Assembly: GCA_965248915.1 (NCBI GenBank)
Contig: OZ252216.1
Coordinates: 248,001-312,000 of the forward strand
Direction: 5' to 3'
Length of the DNA stretch: 64,000 nt
From: CBDFLA01 sp965248915
Lineage (GTDB): Bacteria > Pseudomonadota > Alphaproteobacteria > M2410
The notes under the pieces were generated by a model. It made no database searches. It saw only the letters and a list, made by a program, of their open reading frames with translations, and was not told the origin of the DNA. A program made the position numbers and the translations under genes. Below, piece after piece: positions 61,339-64,000 of the stretch (positions are counted from its first letter, which is position 1; each line of letters starts with the position of its first letter).

Positions 61339-61800
61339 CTAGGCTCTGCGTTCAAACCAATTGAGGTCGTCGTCTTGCGATGCGTTGGCAGGCGATGTCG
61401 ATGCGGCTTGCGCCATCTGTTGTTGGCGCTCTGCGGCTTCAGCTTCAGCCTGTTGTTCTTTGGCCCACTTCTTTTCCCGTTCTCTTCGTTCGATTGCAGC
61501 CCCGGCGGGGACTAGGGTCGGAATGGCACCGCCGAACATCTCGTTGTAGATGTCTTTGTCCATGTCGCGTGCATCATCGACAGTCATGTCCGGCAGATCG
61601 GCAATGCTCTCCGGCACTTCATCAAGCGTCCGCGGTAGATGGGTCATGCGCGGCGGAAAGGGAGAAGGCGGCTGTGTACTCGGGTCATACTGGCCCCCAT
61701 TGGATTGCTCGAGGAAATCGCGCAACTGTTCGACCTCAGGCGGCATGTCCTCAAATGGGATTGAATTCACGTCCAACGCGGACTTGAGACTACTTCTCAC
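61339..61800 (-). CDS. Orphan copy of the N-terminal module of the toxin-like protein
   Basis: 153 residues from GTG 61800. From about residue 26 to the end it closely matches the visible N-terminus of the protein at 62342-64000 (shared strings DLPDMTVDDARDMDKDIYNE and KKWAKEQQAEAEAAERQQQM), but it stops right after LNWFERRA where the long copy continues. Its start overlaps the membrane protein gene by 11 bp. It is either a displaced cassette of a polymorphic toxin or an accessory subunit. Confidence 0.7.
   Translation of the reverse strand: MRSSLKSALDVNSIPFEDMPPEVEQLRDFLEQSNGGQYDPSTQPPSPFPPRMTHLPRTLDEVPESIADLPDMTVDDARDMDKDIYNEMFGGAIPTLVPAGAAIERREREKKWAKEQQAEAEAAERQQQMAQAASTSPANASQDDDLNWFERRA
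61349..61743. repeat. Copy 1 of an approximately 395-bp diverged direct repeat
   Basis: Aligns with 63606-64000 at a constant offset of 2257 bp without large gaps. It encodes the shared module of the two minus-strand proteins. Confidence 0.75.
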
Positions 61801-62278
61801 TTCCAGTGAAGAGTGTCAGACTCCAAGCGACCGCAACCACAGTCATTGCAACGTAATACGGTGCAAATTCGCCTAAAGCAAAAGTCACAAACTCTGAGTA
61901 GAAATCTGCCCCCCCGTGTTCCAAATAGATCTTCAAGGCGGGTGTAGAAAACACGATGAACAGACCTGACAAACCAATCAATTTGTGGAGACGGACCGCC
62001 GTAGGCGTCCGTTCCACTTCATCTCGAAAGTAACCAAATGTCGCAATGATCATTCCGAAGGCGATGAACGTCATGTAAACACCCCAATACTCGAGAGGTA
62101 TCCGTAGCCAGAAATGGAGAAGATTGTCTGCGGCCGGAAGTTCGTCAACAGACACCGCCGCGCAAGTGGCGGTTACGATCGTGAACATGCCTCCAACAAC
62201 AAAGAGCCATTGTCCAAGACTCATTGTCTGGTCTTGATCTAGAGTTTTGCGTTTTTTCTTGGACATCATCCAAAACAT
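61790..62278 (-). CDS. Four-helix membrane protein between the two module copies (immunity candidate)
   Basis: 162 residues with a basic N-terminus (MFWMMSKKKRK) and four hydrophobic helices (about 20-42, 60-80, 95-117, 138-158). No known family is recognised. It lies 63 bp downstream of the toxin-like gene and upstream of the orphan module, the place where immunity genes of polymorphic toxins are found. The role is an inference from position. Confidence 0.65.
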   Translation of the reverse strand: MFWMMSKKKRKTLDQDQTMSLGQWLFVVGGMFTIVTATCAAVSVDELPAADNLLHFWLRIPLEYWGVYMTFIAFGMIIATFGYFRDEVERTPTAVRLHKLIGLSGLFIVFSTPALKIYLEHGGADFYSEFVTFALGEFAPYYVAMTVVAVAWSLTLFTGSEK

Positions 62279-62341
62279 ATTTGTACTGAAAGAGCGGATG
62301 TCAAGTAATGCAACCGAAAATCGGTGTTGGTAACTTCCAAA

Positions 62342-64000
62342 TCAAGGCTCTTTGTCTGAGATTCGCTTTAGATTGTTTTCAATCTCCCTTGCGATTTCCT
62401 GCAGTTTGCCCTCCAATTCACGTGCTTCTTTATGTGCCCAGTTACCGGTCGAGATGGCGAATTCAACCATACTCGGAATTGCGAGCGGGAGGAGTCTGGG
62501 ACCGCCGACATTAAGCGCGACCTCAAACATATCTTGCCATTTTTCGTTCAACTTCGAAAAACGCTCATTGGATTTCATTCGACCAATGACCGTCGCGGTC
62601 GCACCAGCGTACAGAGCTGACCGTGCTGCCGGAATATATGTTTCCCTTTCGAGCAGTGAGGACGGGTCAAAATCGGAAACAAGACCCGTCCAAGTGTCAC
62701 GCTCTTTAAGGTCACTCCAGGTGAGACGATCGTTCGGATCTTGAGAATCAATCTGCTGTTGTCGCAGATCCTTGAATAGGGTCGTTGCAAATCCATTGAT
62801 CATCGCTGCGCGCTTCGAGGATGTAGCACCAGTAGCGAATCCGGATCCTCCTGCCGCCAAGAGCTTAAGCGGGTCTCTTTCACCAAGGGCTAAGTCGGCG
62901 CCGACTTCAATGCCAGCGTAAATCGATGGTGATTTAAGTGGCTTCGCGGCTCTTCCTACTGATTTGATGGAGTCACCAAAAATTTTCGCCAATCGCTCTG
63001 CCGCTTGCCTCTGTCGAATGCTGACTGCATCCACAACTTCATACGGTGATGGCGGTCGTGCGCGTTCCACTCTACCTATTTTCGGCTCCTTCTTTTTTGC
63101 AAATCTCGCTCCTTTCTGTCCGCGAATTGGCGCGGGGTTCTTCACAACCGTTTTTGCTTTTCGGACCTTGCCGAGCTTGCGAACCTTGCCAAGAGTGCGC
63201 AGCACTTTGATGCCCTTGCCCCACGGCGTGAAGCTGGCGATAAACAGACCCGTACTGAGGAGGTCGGCTGAAGCAGGATCGTTAAGCAAACGCCTGGCTT
63301 CTTCGACGCCCAAGATGTCCAGGATGAATTGTTGCTTTTCCTGCGCGCTCATAGACTGAAAACCATAGATCACATCGTCGATGGTCTCCTGGCCCCAATC
63401 GACAAGGTCATCAACTTGTTCGCTGGCATAGTCGTAAGCCTCGCCGGCCGCATCAACTGTGGCGTCGTAAGCGTCTCCCGCCATGTCAAAGGTGGCATCG
63501 ACAGCCTCCTCGGCTCTTCGTCTACCGTATTGGTACGCATCTCCTGCTTGTTCCCGCCCGTAGTCATAAGCCTCATCCGCCAGCTCACCCGCCTGTTGCG
63601 CTTTTCGTTCAAACCAATTGAGGTCGTCGCCTTGCAATGCGTTGGCAGGCGATGTCGATGCGGCTTGCGCCATCTGTTGTTGACGCTCCGCGGCCTCAGC
63701 TTCAGCCTGTTGTTCTTTGGCCCATTTCTTGTTCCGTTCTATTCGCTCAATGGCGGCCCAGGCAGGAACCAGGGTCGGATTGGCACCGCCGAACATCTCG
63801 TTATAGATGTCCTTGTCCATGTTGCGCGCGTCATCAATGGTCATGTCCGGCAGATCGGCAATGTTGTCTGGGATCTCATCAAACGTTTGCGGGAGACGTG
63901 TCATGCGCGGCGGAAAGGGGGAAGGCGGTGGTGCACTAGGGTCAAGCGGACCGTTGTTGGTTTGAGCCAGAAAGGCCCGCAGATCCGCTGGATCTGGTGT
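62342..64000 (-). CDS. Large modular protein, N-terminus outside window (polymorphic-toxin-like)
   Basis: At least 552 residues; the frame is open to the right edge. Visible order: Pro-rich segment (SAPPPSPFPPRMTRLPQTF), a conserved module ending DDLNWFERKA, then about 70 residues of helical repeats with Ala-Tyr-Asp units (ADEAYDYGREQAGDAYQYGR), a hydrophobic pre-toxin-like segment (STGLFIASFTPWGKGIKVL), a basic linker and a C-terminal helical domain (about 190 residues) of unknown family. Domain order resembles secreted polymorphic toxins, but no trafficking or toxin domain is identified. It is followed by a membrane protein and a second module copy. Confidence 0.7.
   Translation of the reverse strand, partial: TPDPADLRAFLAQTNNGPLDPSAPPPSPFPPRMTRLPQTFDEIPDNIADLPDMTIDDARNMDKDIYNEMFGGANPTLVPAWAAIERIERNKKWAKEQQAEAEAAERQQQMAQAASTSPANALQGDDLNWFERKAQQAGELADEAYDYGREQAGDAYQYGRRRAEEAVDATFDMAGDAYDATVDAAGEAYDYASEQVDDLVDWGQETIDDVIYGFQSMSAQEKQQFILDILGVEEARRLLNDPASADLLSTGLFIASFTPWGKGIKVLRTLGKVRKLGKVRKAKTVVKNPAPIRGQKGARFAKKKEPKIGRVERARPPSPYEVVDAVSIRQRQAAERLAKIFGDSIKSVGRAAKPLKSPSIYAGIEVGADLALGERDPLKLLAAGGSGFATGATSSKRAAMINGFATTLFKDLRQQQIDSQDPNDRLTWSDLKERDTWTGLVSDFDPSSLLERETYIPAARSALYAGATATVIGRMKSNERFSKLNEKWQDMFEVALNVGGPRLLPLAIPSMVEFAISTGNWAHKEARELEGKLQEIAREIENNLKRISDKEP
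63606..64000. repeat. Copy 2 of the approximately 395-bp diverged direct repeat
   Basis: Pairs with 61349-61743 and continues beyond the window edge. It is part of the large modular gene. Confidence 0.75.

Noticed and set aside
1..64000. CRISPR arrays, tRNA/rRNA genes, insertion sequences
   Set aside because: No regularly spaced repeats, cloverleaf-like stretches, transposase genes or terminal inverted repeats were recognised.

Overview
The window reads as chromosome from a free-living alphaproteobacterium of moderate GC content (about half by eye). The evidence is gene content: a PodJ-like polarity factor, a TauE/SafE exporter paired with a TIGR02186-type protein, an arginine succinyltransferase (AST) operon, many acyl-CoA enzymes and short intergenic spaces with many ATGA stop/start overlaps. 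No genus can be named safely. I found no rRNA, tRNA, CRISPR array, insertion sequence or prophage.

Layout. 1-2.3 kb: end of a TetR regulator, a quinone oxidoreductase and an MscS channel. 2.4-8.2 kb: the four-gene ligase-associated DNA repair cluster in two divergent arms (ligase plus MBL exonuclease; Lhr-type helicase plus PdeM phosphoesterase). The ligase has lost its catalytic motifs. 8.3-13.1 kb: TIGR02186/TauE pair and the PodJ-like protein. 13.3-19.2 kb: a beta-oxidation operon (MerR regulator with a perfect operator dyad, acyl-CoA dehydrogenase, thiolase, FadB-type multifunctional enzyme). 19.4-24.2 kb: START-like protein and a c-type cytochrome group (anchored cytochrome, beta-helix/cytochrome fusion, MauG-like peroxidase) next to a TetR gene with an operator-like dyad. 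24.2-30.1 kb: thioesterase, crotonase, SDR, serine hydrolase, TetR and acyl-CoA dehydrogenase. 30.2-32.4 kb: GlxA-type regulator with PfpI and a secreted protein. 32.6-36.3 kb: two damaged genes, a frameshifted TolB-like/TPR protein and a beta-propeller protein cut by an in-frame stop but still coupled to a MoaD/ThiS carrier.

36.3-45.2 kb: DUF2165-like protein, hydratase 2, crotonase, two hotdog thioesterases with a haloalkane dehalogenase, YjbQ, secreted small proteins, an esterase and a DsbD-like reductase. 45.2-49.1 kb: astA-astD-astB. 49.3-54.2 kb: MBL hydrolase, CaiB-type CoA transferase, HMG-CoA lyase, alanine dehydrogenase and a divergent Lrp-type regulator with phased repeats between the two. 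54.4-61.3 kb: kinase-like fusion, cold-shock protein with a strong terminator, B12/radical SAM enzyme, J-domain protein, desaturase with a coupled small membrane protein. 61.3-64 kb: a large protein running off the window, a membrane protein and a partial duplicate of the large protein's N-terminal module, arranged like a polymorphic toxin locus.

The dominant theme is lipid and branched-chain acyl-CoA catabolism, with at least four local regulators whose candidate operators are visible. The points most worth a second look are the catalytically dead ligase, the toxin-like module duplication, the beta-propeller/MoaD pair with its stop codon and the phased Lrp sites.
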